A program made the position numbers and the translations under genes. The notes below the pieces were generated by a model, which saw only the letters and a list, made by a program, of their open reading frames with translations, did no database searches and was not told the DNA's origin. This document shows positions 21,196 through 32,732 of a stretch of 64,000 nucleotides of DNA, piece by piece (the stretch's first letter is position 1; every line of letters starts with the position of its first letter). The stretch spans positions 49,445,652-49,509,651 of the forward strand of contig JASWHV010000012.1 in assembly GCA_030760725.1 (NCBI GenBank). The letters run 5' to 3'. This DNA comes from Neostapfia colusana. Taxonomy: Eukaryota > Streptophyta > Magnoliopsida > Poales > Poaceae.

Positions 21196-21539
21196 GGGGG
21201 AGAAATGTTAGCTAATAGCTGCTGATCCGGACGTTGGTTTCCCATTTTTTCTCTGAATAAACTACCGAGCTGCGACTCAGTGCGTAGTCCTTTAGGAAGA
21301 AACGAAGTCACGTATGCATGCAGATGCATGCACGACGAGGCATCGCCGGACGCTCTGGTTGTGATGCGATATTCACTCGCGGCACGATCTAGACGTGGTC
21401 GAGTCTGTTGTTTTTTGTTGGCCTTAAGTTGGAAAGAAACGAACGCTGCTGCTACACAAAAGCAACACTCATCTCACCGTCTCCATTCCTCTTTACATTC
21501 CTGCGAGTTCGAGTGAACGGCTGAGTGATCCGACCAACA
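21191..21539 (+). repeat. Copia-2 purine tract and 3' LTR
   Basis: The purine tract AGGGGGGAGAAA (21194-21205) directly precedes TGTTAGCTAATAGC at 21206. The LTR ends with CGACCAACA at 21539, giving TG...CA ends and a length of 334 bp. The flanking 5 bp are GTATG; the partner duplication is not available because the 5' end is lost. Confidence 0.7.
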
Positions 21540-21798
21540 GTATGTACATGTGATAAAAAAACATAGCTAGGTAAGAGTATGTCTGTGAAATCCGTGCTTG
21601 ATTCGCACCTCCTTTGAGTGGATCTGCACGAGCCCCACTCACCTTTCTCTGCTGATATACGTTTTTTTTTCACGGTCCAATTTGGGGTTTGCTTTGTGTT
21701 TTTGTTACCTGTGCGGCTAGGTGGTGGAGTGGCTTATGACCAACCCTGGCTTTGCAGGTTTGGTCGCTTGCCGTTGCTAGAGATCTTTGGTATAGGAC
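21540..21798. other. Unassigned flank
   Basis: No coding frame, terminal repeat or RNA gene is recognised in these 259 bp. Confidence 0.4.
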
Positions 21799-21801
21799 TT
21801 A

Positions 21802-22880
21802 GGTGATGTTTGGTTGACTACTAAGTCTGCCACACCTAAGGTTAGACAAGCCACATGATCTAAGGCTAATGTTTGGTTTATTACTAACATTAGGGTGTCA
21901 TAAATTGTTAGTCAAATTCACAAGTCTTCGTCATAAAAAACTTCACCACAGTTGTGACGGGAAAACAAACGCCAAAGCTCTCTGGCTCGCCACACAATGC
22001 CAAAGACTCCATTCTCTTTACTTTGCTGCTCCTTAAAGTTACCTTCTCTCTTTTTACTCTACAATAATAACTACACAGAGCTCATAGAAGGCCATGACGA
22101 AAGAAGTTCCATATGAAAGTAGATGCAGTTGTTCCTTTCCCCTACGACCTTCCTTTCCCCTCCATCAATCATCTCCTCTGTGCCCTTCCTTCCTGTCCAT
22201 CAGACCCAACTAATCCTCCTTACATTGAGCAGATCTGGATCTATCTTCTGTAGCAACATCAGCAGCTTATCTGAACTTTAAAGCATTTTTCTTTTGTCTG
22301 GTACATCAAGTAAAATCTGTGTTGAAGACAAAAGGTATTTTGTCTACCTGCCAATTATTGTCATATGCTTGTATTTTGTTCCTCGTTACCTCATAGATGC
22401 ATGTGTATTTCTTTTCTCAACTCCAATGTTATGTTTTCTATTTTTTTTAGGAAAGTTCTATGTTCTATTAGGTGCTTGCGTTTGCTTAATTACTTTATTA
22501 ATTTACCTTTCAATAGCATTATTTTCTAACTTTCTCCTAGGTGTCTAGAGCTTGTTGTTTGATTTCTTAGTGGAACTTTGTCCTACGTGTTTGTAGCTGA
22601 AGATGAAGTTAATATGTAATGGCTTGCTTGTAATACCTCATATGTGAATACTGAGAATTTCAAGTTGCATTGTTAACTTTTCTAAAATTATTTATGCACT
22701 GTGTGGACTTGTCTTGTAATTAGTAGCATGGCAAAAGGAGAGGAAAAATCTGATGGAGATGGGCATTCTCGTGAAAGAACCATCAATTGGGATGATGATC
22801 AAACCAAGTTCATGCTGGATTGGTACATTGAGTACATGAAAGATCAGCATGCTGGATTTAAGTTCAGAATATTAGACATA
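21802..22880 (+). mobile_element. PIF/Harbinger-like fragment
   Basis: The left end GGTGATGTTTGGTTGAC follows TTA (21799-21801). This combination of a GTTTGGTT-type end and a TTA target is usual for PIF/Harbinger elements and their MITEs. About 900 bp further in, a Myb/SANT-like ORF begins, as in the first ORF of these elements. No DDE transposase and no right terminus are present. The element is cut off at an uncertain point near 22880, where copia-3 sequence begins. Confidence 0.55.
22728..22876 (+). pseudogene. Myb/SANT-like DNA-binding protein, truncated
   Basis: From the ATG at 22728 the frame reads MAKGEEKSDGDGHSRERTIN, then WDDDQTKFMLDWYIEYMKDQ and AGFKF. The W-x(3)-Q/M-x-W spacing matches the Myb/SANT-like (Myb_DNA-bind_3) domain found in plant proteins and in ORF1 of PIF/Harbinger elements. 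Only the first helix and a half is present. After KFR the sequence no longer fits and runs into a stop at 22953. In Harbinger elements such a protein helps the transposase bind DNA. Confidence 0.6.
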
Positions 22881-23315
22881 GTATGTTATCTCTATAGATG
22901 GCAGAATATTATTCACACTTTGGAGCTATTTAGTATGATGGATAGACTGTCATAGTATGGTGGATAGAATACTATATACGTTGAGAGTATACATGATAGA
23001 GAATATGTTAAGCATAGAAATCTGTATATATACATGGTAGGAAATGTTTTATTTTTGGAACACATGTATATTCCATGTATATATTTATATATAAATACAA
23101 AACACCATGACCCATAGTGGTCAGAGTGAGTCATTCGAATAATTCCTACATGGTAATAGAGCCACTGCTCTAATTTTTCGCACATCCAATCGCCATGGCC
23201 TCCACAACCGAGATCACCATCGCCACTCCCATCCTCCTCCATTCGCATCAGCGAGAAGCTGGTGTCCAACAATTACCTCTTATGGAAGACACAAGTTCTG
23301 TCGGCCATCCGCGCC
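22881..23315 (+). mobile_element. Copia-3, 5' LTR end, primer site and gag start
   Basis: An AT-rich LTR ends with TTCCTACA at 23150. The primer-binding-like TGGTAATAGAGCC (23151-23163) follows, close to the initiator-Met site TGGTATCAGAGC. Gag starts at ATG 23195 (MASTTEITIA). After a frameshift it shows LVSNNYLLWKTQVLSAIRA, the N-terminus of plant copia gag. The element is cut at 23315 by CACTA-3. The LTR start is not resolved. Confidence 0.65.
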
Positions 23316-23960
23316 CACTACTACAATAAGCTTCATCTCAGGCGGCTCTAAACGTATTATCATAGGCGGTTTTCGAAACCGCCTGAAACGAAGAGCCTGT
23401 GATAATCAATAATTTTCACAGGCGGAAACTTAAACCATCTGTGAAAAAAATTATCACAGGCGGTCTTAACCTTTCATAAAACTGCCTGTGAAGAGTGTTT
23501 ATCACAGTCGGTTTGTAACGTAAGAGTATCCGCCTGTGATAACTCCATTATCGCAGGCGGTACATTACCTACAACTATCCGCCTTTAGAGAATTTTTATC
23601 ACAAGCGGTTTGTAACGTAAGAGTATCCACCTCTGGTAAAGCTATTATCACAGGCGGTTCTTTACCTATGACTGTCCGCCTGTGAAGAATGTTTATCACA
23701 GGCGGTTTGTAACGTAAGATTATCGACCTGTGTAACTCCATTATCGTAGGCGGTTCTTTACCTACGACTAGTCGCCTGAGAAGAATGTTTATCATAGGCA
23801 GTTTGTAACGTAAGATTATCCGCCTGTGTAACTCCATTAGGCGGTTCTTTACCTACGACTAGCCGCCTATGAAACTATATTATCACAGATGGTTTGTTAC
23901 TTACGATAAGTTGTCTGTGAAATTTCATTATCACAGACGGTTTGTTATGTACTACATGTT
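23316..23960 (-). repeat. CACTA-3 3' terminal repeat and subterminal array
   Basis: At least fifteen units related to TTATCACAGGCGGTT or its reverse complement occur, spaced 20-60 bp apart and in both orientations, many as stem-loop pairs. A longer period of about 85-95 bp is visible between copies of GTTTGTAACGTAAGA (23512, 23609, 23706, 23802). Such arrays are transposition-protein binding sites in CACTA elements. Confidence 0.8.
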
Positions 23961-24023
23961 GTTATTTCTAATTTTTAGGTCAATTCATATGCACATTCAC
24001 ACACTGCCTGACAAGAAGCTCAT

Positions 24024-24480
24024 CACTACAGAAATCGCGAAAATAGACGACGGCCAAAAACTATTGTCTATAAGGTTACTACCGTTGTCAATAACTTATT
24101 GACGGCGGTAAATGGTTATAGACGACGGTTCTTGGCCGTCATTAATAATTAGTCATCAACAAGTTTATTGACGGCGGTAATCGTCGTTAATAAACTTATT
24201 GACGGCGGCTAAAACCAGCTATCGTCTATTAGTTTGTCAAGCCACGTGGCTGTTCAAGAAGCTTATAGACGACGACCAACTGCTGGCCGTTGTCAATAAG
24301 GTATATTATAGACGATGGTACAGCTGACCGTCATCTACAATTGTGGCTTATAGACGATGGTACAGCTTGCCGTCCTCAATTATTGTGGCTTATTGACGAT
24401 GGCTGTTCTAGCCGTCGTCAATTATTATGGCTTATTGACGACGGCTAAGTACCAGAAACCATCGTCAATAAGGATTGCAG
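24024..24480 (-). repeat. CACTA-2 3' terminal and subterminal repeats
   Basis: Units of TTATTGACGACGGC, TTATAGACGACGG and reverse complements are repeated more than ten times to about 24475, where a T8 run ends the array. The motif matches the right end (59125-59390) and differs from those of CACTA-1 and CACTA-3. Confidence 0.85.
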
Positions 24481-24600
24481 TTTTTTTTTAAAAAATAGAA
24501 AAGGCTGCCCTGGCTTCGAGGCCAGCCCTGGCTCGATGGCCAGATCACACATGCATCAAAACAAAAATACCATAGTTATTAAAACACTATACGCACGCCA

Positions 24601-26925
24601 CTACCCAACGCTATCGCGACCGCTGCCACCGAAGTCCAGGAAGTGGTCCTCGTGTTGTCGTCCAAACGCCAGATGCTGGGGGGTGGAGTTTGTTGAGCCT
24701 ACGTCGCCGATCCCTATGATATGCATGTATAGTTAGATAAATTAGAAGTTTAAAAATGTGTATATGACTAAGTAAAGTCATGACAAGTTAGAATTGAGCA
24801 AGTTAACAAATTAGAATTTAGTTAGAATTGAGAAAGTTTAGCTATTGAGCAATTTTGTACCTGTGCTCCTGTCATCGGCCCCTGTGGCACCTGTGGCAGC
24901 TGTATCGGTGGCGGCGCCCCACTGGGGAAAGACAGCCTGCTGTCCTGCGGCCATGGCCTGCAAATATGAAGCAAAATATTATACATGTCATTCATATATT
25001 AGAAATATTGAGTACAATGGTCTGAACTTACCTGCATGACAGCTTGCAACTGTAGCATGTACGAGTGTTGATACTCATCGCTAGCCCTGAGCTTCGCTGC
25101 CTGCCTCTCGTTCGTCAGTCACAGCGCTTCCTGTGTCCTCTGGAGCTCCTCTTGGACACTCTGGAGCTCCAGATCTCGGCTCATACGTCTGCTGGACCCA
25201 CCCTGGGATGAAGAGGCCCTCGAGAAAGACTGCACCTCCCTCGAGTCGACTACTCCAACGAAGATGGCCAACCTACACAAAGAAGTAAGACTATTAAAGT
25301 TTCGTGTCTCGAGGTCCATGACATTAAATAAAAAATAACAAAACTCACCGACCGTGAGGTTTCCCACCACCGCTTGCATACGCGATTTCAGGTACGATCG
25401 ACGCGTTCTTCTAATCGTAATCTTCGCCTCGAAGCCTCCGCACCTCCTCCCCATACTTTTCCAAGAAATACAGGAAAAATAAAGTTATCAGAAGTATTAA
25501 AGAGAATCCAATTAAGTCAACAAAAGAACTCACCAACGTCTCCGTCGCCGTCTAAGAAGACAGCTGATCAGGCTGCGACGGGTCACTTCCCATGTGACCC
25601 CTCCTCCACACCTGGATAGCGGTCGGCTCCTGACCGATCTCGCGCTCCTATCGATACGTGTTAGCACAATGATAGCGCCAGAAATTAACTAAAATAAGAT
25701 TCGAGTACCACTTACCATCCGTTTAGCGAGACATATTTAGCCATCCCCGCCAAGACGGTGTTTCCCATTCGTCCCTCTACTCTGTCGCCGGATCATAGAC
25801 ATGCCTTGGAAGCCCTGGCTCGCCCAACGAGCACATAGGGAACTGTACGGGTCCGGACAGGATTCAAGCCACGGTACGCTGACCTGCAGACATTTGTTAT
25901 TAGATGAAAACATTGATCAAAATTAGATAATGAAGCAAAGTAAAATAAATATTTTACCTCCGCGTACCGCGCTTCCGTCAATTACTTGCCGGCCACATAC
26001 CTGAACTGCCCCGACTCACCCTCGTCTGGATGCAACTTAAAGTACTCCTTCGTAGCCTGAATGTGAGCCGTCGATATTGACTACGTCGGGAGCTTCCTGG
26101 CGTTGTTGTTGAAGACCAGATGGGCGTGATCCAGCCGGGCCTCGTCCTCTAAACGTAATATTTCTAGAAGAAGAAATATATAAGTAAATGTATTTAACAT
26201 ATAATAGGTTCGTATTTAACAAATATTCTTCATACTTGCCATGAATTCATGCCACACATGCTCTGGTGGTTGCCGTAGGTAATGTCCTGGGCCGTAGCGT
26301 AATCGTCCCAAGACGTAGCAGCCCGTCCGTTCACTAGACCGGGGTAGTGACAACAAATAGCTGGCCCAGGACAGCGTTGACCTGGCGGTGGCGTCCGTGA
26401 CCCGTGAACGAGTCATCGGCCCAAGACCTGATACATGATTCTTAATTAGTACATATATAAGTGTAGAAATATCTAAATTGAATTGTTATAGATTTACTTA
26501 CCTATCGCCAACCGGACGAATAACGACCCGATCTTCTGACCGTGCAGGAACCAGAGGAGGAGCCACATAGTGGCTCTTCCTATAACGCCGCCGTGGAGTC
26601 GGATCCATATCAAGCTCTGTAGAAGGCTCCGAAGCAGGCTCCGAAGACGGCGGCGGTGCCTGAAGAGGACCACTAACCTCTGTGTCATCATACGTAGAGT
26701 ACCTGAAAATTTTGAAGATTCGTAATATAGATTTAATAAGTACTTATATAATTTATGTAATTAAATGTTCTTTACCTGTCGTGACCGTTGTCGTGACCCC
26801 TGGCCTCTGTTGAGGCCCAACAACTGTGACAGTCTACCCTCGCTAGTGTGACAGCCCTGTAAGACGGAGTCTGCTCTCGGGGGCAGAAAGCCCCGCATCC
26901 CCCGTCGTCTACTGCTCGACGACAT
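24601..26925 (-). pseudogene. CACTA-2 accessory (TNP1/Ptta-like) gene, decayed
   Basis: The gene starts at ATG 26925 (MSSSSRRRG, homologous to the CACTA-1 partial exon) and appears to have many exons. Recognisable pieces on the minus strand are SEPASEPSTELDMDPTPRRR (about 26600), ATSWDDYATAQDITYGN (about 26300), EKYGEEVRRLRGED (about 25450), REVQSFSRASSSQGGSSRRM and a coiled-coil stretch DLELQSVQEELQRTQEAL (about 25130-25240), AGQQAVFPQWGAA (about 24920), and a last exon ending with TAG at 24601. Frame breaks occur, for example near 26270. Proteins of this type are thought to bind subterminal repeats and assist the transposase. Exon limits are approximate. Confidence 0.6.
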
Positions 26926-27013
26926 CCTGATGAAAGGAAAATTTGGTAATGAATTTAAAGGAAAATGTAGAAGACGAAAGAAGAGATGAAGGAAAAGTTA
27001 CTTGTACTCAATT

Positions 27014-30000
27014 TCAAAATTCATCAGTATCAGGATCATGCACTCTACTCCTTAAACCGGACCATCGATCCTTTGTCGTGGTTGCTCGCCGTTTTCATTT
27101 TTTGCACCTTATGAGTATGTACATCTTTTGCATCTCCAACTAAGTCATCAAGTCATAGACCAGGATCAACGACAAAAGAGTTCGACAACTCTTCTTCTTG
27201 ATAAACAACATCAGCCTCATCAAGGTACCCAGCATTGTCTGGTGTATATAACCGCTCACGAGGATTCACCTTATGTACAACCCACCAAGAACTAAGCTTT
27301 TCGCATGGATATTATAGATAATACACTTGCTCGACTTGGTGTGCAAGGACGAAGGTGTCGTAACCTCGTAGTCGGTCCTTGTGTTTGACTTCTACCATGC
27401 CAAATTGGTTTTGTCGAGTTTTATTGTTATGATCAAACAAATCACAATAAAAAAATACTACTTTAAGGTCTTTACCCCCGACAAAACTAGATTCTAGGAT
27501 TTTTTTTATGATCCCATAGTAATTAGTTTCACGTCCTTTAACTTCAGCGGCCCTTGTCACAACTCCGGTGTTAGATGTTGCCCTTAGAGGACGTTGAGCT
27601 TCAAATTGAGTTGAACGAAATCGGAACCCATTGACATCATATCGACCAAAGAGTTTAACTTTAATGGATCCGTTGGACAGTTGTCGCAAATTTTTATGGA
27701 CACCGGCTCGTGTCTTGCACTATCCAACATATGAAGTAAGAAGACTATTTTATACTATGAACATAATTACTAAGAGGAACAAGACAAGGAAAACGTTACA
27801 TGATTTTGAAATCAGGTTTGGAAGTTAGGTCCTCCATTTATTCAATAATGTCGCATTGTTTGTATTTGCTTGCTTGTAGGTTGCTTCTTAAACTTCCAAT
27901 TTTATCGATCGAACTCACTAAATAAGGACAAAATAGAATGATTAGCATAGATGTATAACACATCACGCAAATTAGTATAGATGTTAAACAAGCCCGGTGC
28001 ATGTAGTTCCTGCTTCCATCCCGTCTATGTAGCGTACATGTATAACAAAGCAGCTTTCTTTTCATATGTTGAAGCATTGTAGCTCGTGCTACTACCAACA
28101 GTGGTGCCTCCCGTTAGAAAAAGTGATAGGTCGCTACAAGGGGATTCTTCAGCCATATTGTACCGAAACGCCGATGCATTAACATTGTGTTCTTCTGCAA
28201 AGTCGACACTTGAAAAGTATCCTATCTCCTGAAGTGTAAATGCTTCGGTGATGCATCCTTCAACCCTTGCCCTATTACGAACCATTGGTTTCAGACATTT
28301 GAGTGCTCTTTCAATATGGTACATCCACCTATATTGAACAGGGCCGCCTACCTTAGCTTCATACGTAAGATGGATTAGAAGGTGTTGCATTGGATTGAAG
28401 AACCCTAGAGGGAATACTTTTTCCATCTTACATAAAAGCACGGGTATCTCTCTTTCCAACTTCTCCATCATCTCCCTTTTGATTTCTTTAGCACAAAGTT
28501 GTCTATAAAAGTAGCTAACCTCGACTAACACCTTCCACACCTCATCGTCAAGATAGTCCCGAAACATAACCGGCAGAAGTCTTTCCATGATTATGTGATA
28601 ATCATGACTCTTCAAACCAGTGAGATTTCTAGTCTTAACATTCATGACTCTTCTCAGGCTAGCAGCATAACCGTCTGGGAACTTCACCTTTTTCAACCAT
28701 TTAAAGACTTCTTTCTTTTCTTTTGGTCGAAGGCACAAAGAAGCACGTGGTTTGCCACCAGCTTCGGAGAGCTCAAGACTTGGTCGGTTACAAACCTCTG
28801 TCAAATCCTTCCGAGCTTTTATGTTGTCTTTTGTTTTGCCCATCATATCCAAGCACGTGCTTATGATGCATTCACCCATGTTATGTTTCTGGTGCATGAC
28901 ATCAATGTTATGCATTAGAATTAAAGACTTATATACGGTAACTCCCAAAATGCACATATATGAGTCCAATTGTGATCCTCTCTGTAACCAACAAAATATC
29001 CAGGACGACCTTCATTTGGCACTAGATTGTTCATCTGTTCAACAATCTCCGACCCGTTGAGACGTTGCGGTGGTCCCTTTTTTACAATGGTACCCCTCCT
29101 GAAGGCATTTCTCTGTTGCCTAAACACGTGATTCGGCGGTAACCAACGTCTATGGCAATCAAAGTAGCATATCTTGCCACTATGACTTAGACGAAAACAA
29201 TCACTGTCAGAAGCACATATCGGACATGTCAATCGACCGTGAGTGCTCCAGCCAGAAAACATGCCGTAAGCTGGAAAATCATGAACAGGCCACAAGTATG
29301 TAGCTCAAAGGTTGAATTTCCGTTTTCTGTAACAGTCGTACGCTTCGACTCCTGTCCATAACATTTTCAACTCTTTAATCAATGGCTGCAACATCACGTT
29401 CAGTCATGAACCAGGATGATCCGGTCCAGGTACAATAAGGCATAGGAACATGAACTCATACTTCATATAAAAAGATGGTGGTAAGTTGTACGGAATAGCG
29501 AACACGGGCCAACAAGAGTATGGTGTGGCGTTTGTACTGAACGGTGAGAAGCCATCTGTCGCCAACTCGAAGCGAATATTTCTCGCGTCATTGGTGAAAT
29601 CTGGATCAAAGCGGTCAAGCGCCTTTCATGCCTCACCGTCAGACAGGTGCACCATCATTCCGTTGTTCTCACGTACACCTTCTTTATGCCACCTCATGTG
29701 TCTGGCTGTTTTTCTAGAGAGAAACAAACGCTTGAACCTAGGTGTGACAGGCAAGTAGCGAAGCTGCTTCTGTGCGACTTGAGTCATTACTTTTACCGTC
29801 ATCATTAACAACTTCGACAAATCTCGCTTTATCACATTTTAAGCACTTGTTATCGTTGGCATGCTCTCTCCAAAAAAGCATGCAGTTGTCTGGGCACATA
29901 TCAGTCTTCTAATATTTCATACCAAGACCAAAAATCAACTTCTTAGACTGATATATCTTTAGGCACTTTATGTGGCCGTGGAAGGATATCATTGATCAAT

Positions 30001-30503
30001 TTGATAAATTCGTTGTAGCAGTTATTGGAGAAAAAATACTTAAACTTAATGGTCATAAATCTAGTCCTAAAAGTGAGGAGTGTCACTTCGGTGTGTTCAT
30101 GCAACGGCTCTTCTGAAGCTTTGAGAAGTGTGAAAAGCACTTCAACCTCCGTTGTAGGAGGACCCTCCACCAATTCAGGATTTATGACATCAAGCATCTC
30201 GTTCATCCTATCAACCCCCGTGTTGTCATCCTCATTTGGAACTTGTATGGGTTGAGAAGGTGTCTCACCGAGAAAGGTCCACACCTCATAATGTTGCATG
30301 AAACCGTTTCGACACAAGTGAAACGCCAAATTCACTTTGTCCCAACACTTTGCACCCTGATATTTCATACATGGGCACCGCATCTTACACTGTGACTCAG
30401 AAAAAACTCGTTGAATGAAATCATCTATCTTGGTGAACCACTCATCTGAGTGACTGCCATCCCTTTTCCAACAAGTATACATCCAACTGCGGGCTTCAGC
30501 CAT
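27014..30503 (-). pseudogene. CACTA-2 TNP2-like transposase, inactivated
   Basis: This is homologous along its whole length to the CACTA-1 transposase: start MAEARSWMYT (30503), the LATDGFSPF region (about 29550), VHDFPAYG (about 29280), the MERLLPVMF to YHIERAL region (28590-28290), and the DUF4216 part (27689-27312) ending DTDEF with TGA at 27014-27016. Frameshifts and stops occur near 29940, 29640, 29405, 29300, 28930 and 27310. In DUF4216 a conserved FFDCDWFD reads FFYCDLFD. The gene cannot make the full protein. Confidence 0.85.
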
Positions 30504-30604
30504 GTTTCAGGGTATACCTTCAAAGCAGACACACCATTATTAGTTTCATTTTTATGTTATGTCACGGCCCTGCAACTAGTCAGATAGGTCATAAAACCAC
30601 CCAA

Positions 30605-30797
30605 GAGTGACCGGGCGGGGCATGCTTATGACGAGACGTGTGGTCTACATCTAGACGAAATTTCGATAGCATAACCCCGCAGTTCTCCAACTGCACGCCT
30701 GAAAATGGTGCAGCAGAGAACATCAGGGTTATGCCGTCAAAATCTCGTCCAGATCCAGACCCGCGTCTCGTCACAAGCCACGCCCCCTCGATCGCTC
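30605..30797. repeat. Long imperfect hairpin upstream of CACTA-2 transposase
   Basis: The arms 30605-30688 and 30715-30797 are inverted copies over about 84 bp with a 26-bp spacer. They match the CACTA-1 hairpin in size, spacing and position (about 100 bp upstream of the transposase ATG). The primary sequence differs from CACTA-1 at many sites, yet pairing is kept. Confidence 0.75.
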
Positions 30798-32732
30798 CTG
30801 GGCTGTCCGAAAAGGGACAATTCCGAACCTGCACGTCCCACATGTGTATCGCATGTTAGACGTGCTGGTCCGAAACGGGTGATGCATTTCTATAGGTTAC
30901 ATTACTCATTTTCATTCTTAAATCATTTACGAGAGAGGACATAACGAGATAGAGGGACTCGAGGAAAGAACGGAATGCATAGAGTTCGACTCAATGCCGA
31001 CTTCAGCGTAGAGTCATCCGCGGCGGGAATGGAGTAGAGCCTCCATTGCAAGACTTGGAGTAGAGTCATCCACAGCTTCCACACTTGGAATAGAGCTTCC
31101 CTTGCTGGACCACCAGAGGTCGCTTCCACCGTCCACCCAAGCGCGGGTGGTTGATTTCCACGCCATCGTCGTCCGCTTCCGTCCTGTCTCGTCGCATACA
31201 TTATGACTACAATTGTCTATATGGAACGAACACATTTAATACATGTCGTGCCGTTTTGGGTTAGACCGTGCCGGGCCGGGCAGGCTCCAAACCCGTTTAC
31301 TTACATATATTAGGTAGTCACTCAAAAACATAAGAAATTAACCTAAACAATATAATAAAAGCAACATAATCATGTAAACAACATAATCATGTGGACAACA
31401 ATATCATCTAAACATAAGCAAGAGGTGGAATTCAACCATGGAACAAAATGAGATTGGTCAGAGACAACAGAAACAGGAGCGGCGCGGGAGGGGGGGGAGG
31501 TCGAGCGCCGCCGCAGTCGTGCTGCGGGGCAGAAATCAAGCGGGCGACGGATGATTTTGGCCAAAAAATAATGTGGATCGTCGGATGATTTTAGATTGGG
31601 TTATAAAAAACCTACTCACTCTAACCCTAACCACTTCTACCTCAACCCTCTCTTCTCCACTGGTCTGAACAGCAGCGGCGGCAGCGAGCAGTAAAACCGG
31701 CGAGGCGGCAGCGACAGCGAGCGTCAGATGTCAGAAATGGTGAGGCGGCAACGGCGCTAGGATGCGGGCGGCGGCTACTCGCCGGCTAGGCGAGTTGCCC
31801 GGCCATGGCGTCCGGGCCGGAGCGCCTGGACGCGGCGTGGTGTTCGGTGTATTGGCTAAAAGCCGGCACCGTGTGCCCGGTTTTAGGAGGTGGAGGTGGA
31901 GTGAGCGAGCAGGCGGGCGGGCGGGGGAGCTAAGTGGTGGGGGCGGCACCACGAGGGGAAGAAAGAAAAAACCCCGCCCCATGGCTCAGCTTGGATGGAA
32001 CGGGGCTGCAATGCCACGGGATAGAGCAGCGATGCTCCCATAACGATTCTCTGTTTCTTCCTTCCTTCCGTGTCAGGTGGATGCGGTGGTGGTGGTGGTG
32101 GCTGCCGCTGGTTGCCACGCGCGGTTAAAAAAAGCGATGACGGCCAATGGGGTGGGTGGATCTTCCCCGTCCTCCGTCCCTTGCTTTTCCTCTTGGCTTG
32201 CTGCTACTTGCAAGCAACAGCCAAAGGAAGCTCTTCTGCGCATCCGCCTCTTGCAAGTTATAGCGGAGACGAAGGAAGAACCAGAGCCCAAAGGCTGCAA
32301 ATTGCAATGTTAAATGGCGGCGTGATGGTTGGGTGGCACACACGGCGTGGGGTGGGAGAGCTGCAAGTAAACGCCACGTCTTTGCTGCTCACCGCTGCGG
32401 CCACTAGTGACGATGCTGCTGTACTGTAGCTGTGCCTGCCGCTTGCGTCCTTGGCATCGACTTCATTCACAGGAATAAAGAAAAACAAAGAGAAAGAGAA
32501 AAAAGGCTGCTCGGCCGATGCCGTCGTGAGTCACCGACAAGGGTCGTGAGCCGCTCGTGACCGACCGGCGCCGTGGCTTTGTTTATCCGAGCTACCGCAG
32601 GACGGCATCGTCGTCGCTTCCCGTCTCGCCTAGCTAGCTACAGACTATATATCTAATATATTGTAGATTTGAATTTATACCTTCACGTTACTCAAAATCA
32701 TGGAGCAACAAAGAAATAGCCATGGTGTGATT
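30798..32732. other. CACTA-2 5' leader, GC-rich, no gene
   Basis: Directly after the hairpin comes a conserved TGTCCGAAAAGGGACAATTC segment (also in CACTA-1 at about 3976). AT-rich DNA and a GC-rich part at 31480-32120 with G runs follow. ORFs here are short and compositional. The gypsy complex enters at 32733, with target copy TGATT at 32728-32732. The CACTA-2 leader resumes at 59025. Confidence 0.55.

Larger units (their letters stand above)
17760..21539 (+). mobile_element. Copia-2, degraded Ty1/copia retrotransposon with 3' LTR
   Basis: Plus-strand remains of gag, integrase, RT and RNase H are followed by a purine tract and a 334-bp 3' LTR. The region from the gag zinc knuckle to the start of integrase, including protease, is deleted. 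No 5' LTR was found, so the left boundary is only where gag becomes recognisable. Many stops and frameshifts show it is old. Confidence 0.8.

Noticed and set aside
23316..23960. Regularly spaced short repeats that might look like a CRISPR array
   Set aside because: Units occur in both orientations, vary in sequence and spacing, and sit at a CACTA terminus in plant DNA.
31730..32430. Overlapping ORFs on both strands at 31730-32430
   Set aside because: GC-rich leader composition, no recognisable domain, none longer than about 120 codons.
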